The position numbers and the translations under genes were made by a program. 5,251 nucleotides of DNA from Cyanobacteria bacterium OH_CFB_184 (lineage in GTDB: Bacteria; Cyanobacteriota; Vampirovibrionia; Gastranaerophilales; Gastranaerophilaceae). Where the stretch lies: assembly GCA_023414155.1 (NCBI GenBank), contig JAEZOG010000133.1:1-5251 (forward strand), read 5' to 3'. Positions 5,141-5,251 of this stretch are shown piece after piece (the first letter of the stretch is position 1; every line of letters starts with the position of its first letter). The notes under the pieces are model-generated. The model ran no database searches. It had not been told where the DNA came from and saw only the letters and a list, made by a program, of their open reading frames with translations.

Positions 5141-5164
5141 AAACTTTTCATTTTTAAAAATTGC

Positions 5165-5177
5165 TATACTCGGTATA
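5165..5177. promoter_or_regulatory. Palindrome TATAC-TCG-GTATA overlapping a candidate minus-strand promoter
   Basis: Five-base arms flank a 3-base centre. On the minus strand, TATATA (5174-5179) overlaps it and has TTGGTG 16 bases upstream as a weak -35; this could drive the ribbon-helix-helix gene with a leader of about 160 bases. A palindrome at this place is where an autoregulating ribbon-helix-helix dimer would bind. Promoter and operator are both tentative. Confidence 0.3.
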
Positions 5178-5251
5178 TACTTTTTAAATAAAAAGCACCA
5201 ATTTACAAGCCCTATCTGCTTATACGACTTTTTTCAAATTTAGCTCGCTTT

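Noticed and set aside
5041..5151. Minus-strand 36-codon frame encoding a very basic peptide
   Set aside because: It has no ribosome binding site and overlaps a possible -10 element; lack of stops is explained by lack of T on that strand. Kept only as a remark in the leader finding.
5218..5228. Minus-strand GTCGTATAAG, echoing GTCGTATAAT at the kdsD promoter
   Set aside because: Shared nonamer is probably just a -10-like sequence; no -35 at suitable spacing, and it would give a leader of about 200 bases.
1..5251. CRISPR array, insertion sequence, phage or defence cassette
   Set aside because: No regularly spaced repeats, transposase-like proteins, terminal inverted repeats with target duplication, or recognised defence domains are present.

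Overview
This is a low-GC bacterial window, roughly 30% GC by eye, with short intergenic regions and clear AGGAG-type ribosome binding sites. It encodes two consecutive steps of Kdo synthesis (KdsD and KdsC), so the organism should have a Gram-negative envelope with a Kdo-containing lipopolysaccharide. Together with a PBS/HEAT-repeat protein, a UbiA/MenA-like prenyltransferase and a small ribbon-helix-helix protein, this fits a host-associated non-photosynthetic relative of cyanobacteria (Gastranaerophilales/Melainabacteria). That placement is inference from gene content and base composition; other AT-rich Gram-negative lineages remain possible.

Layout, left to right. The window opens inside the last 57 codons of an unidentified plus-strand gene (3-176). 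Its 3' end overlaps by 44 bases a convergent minus-strand gene (133-483) for a small STAS-like protein. A short intergenic region carries a good -10 element and a perfect 12-bp palindrome, followed by the abutting pair kdsD-kdsC (621-2105), which turns ribulose 5-phosphate and then Kdo-8-phosphate through the Kdo pathway. A bidirectional terminator separates kdsC from a convergent minus-strand HEAT-repeat gene (2177-3028), whose extended -10 promoter has an inverted repeat where its -35 would lie. The 356-base divergent intergenic region also holds three copies of GTTTACAA.

On the plus strand, 3385-4380 encodes a nine-helix membrane prenyltransferase with both Asp-rich motifs. It is followed after one base by a 76-residue CxxC zinc-ribbon-like protein (4382-4612) and a strong terminator. 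Next is a gene-free, GC-richer stretch (about 47% GC at 4691-4800) able to form three hairpins. A minus-strand 62-residue ribbon-helix-helix protein (4822-5010) follows, with a long leader almost free of U upstream and a small palindrome near its candidate promoter.

No full multi-gene novel system is evident. The parts most worth following are the structured element at 4689-4810, the orphan ribbon-helix-helix gene with its odd leader, and the prenyltransferase/zinc-ribbon pair. Apart from kdsD-kdsC, the genes look like independent single-gene or two-gene units.
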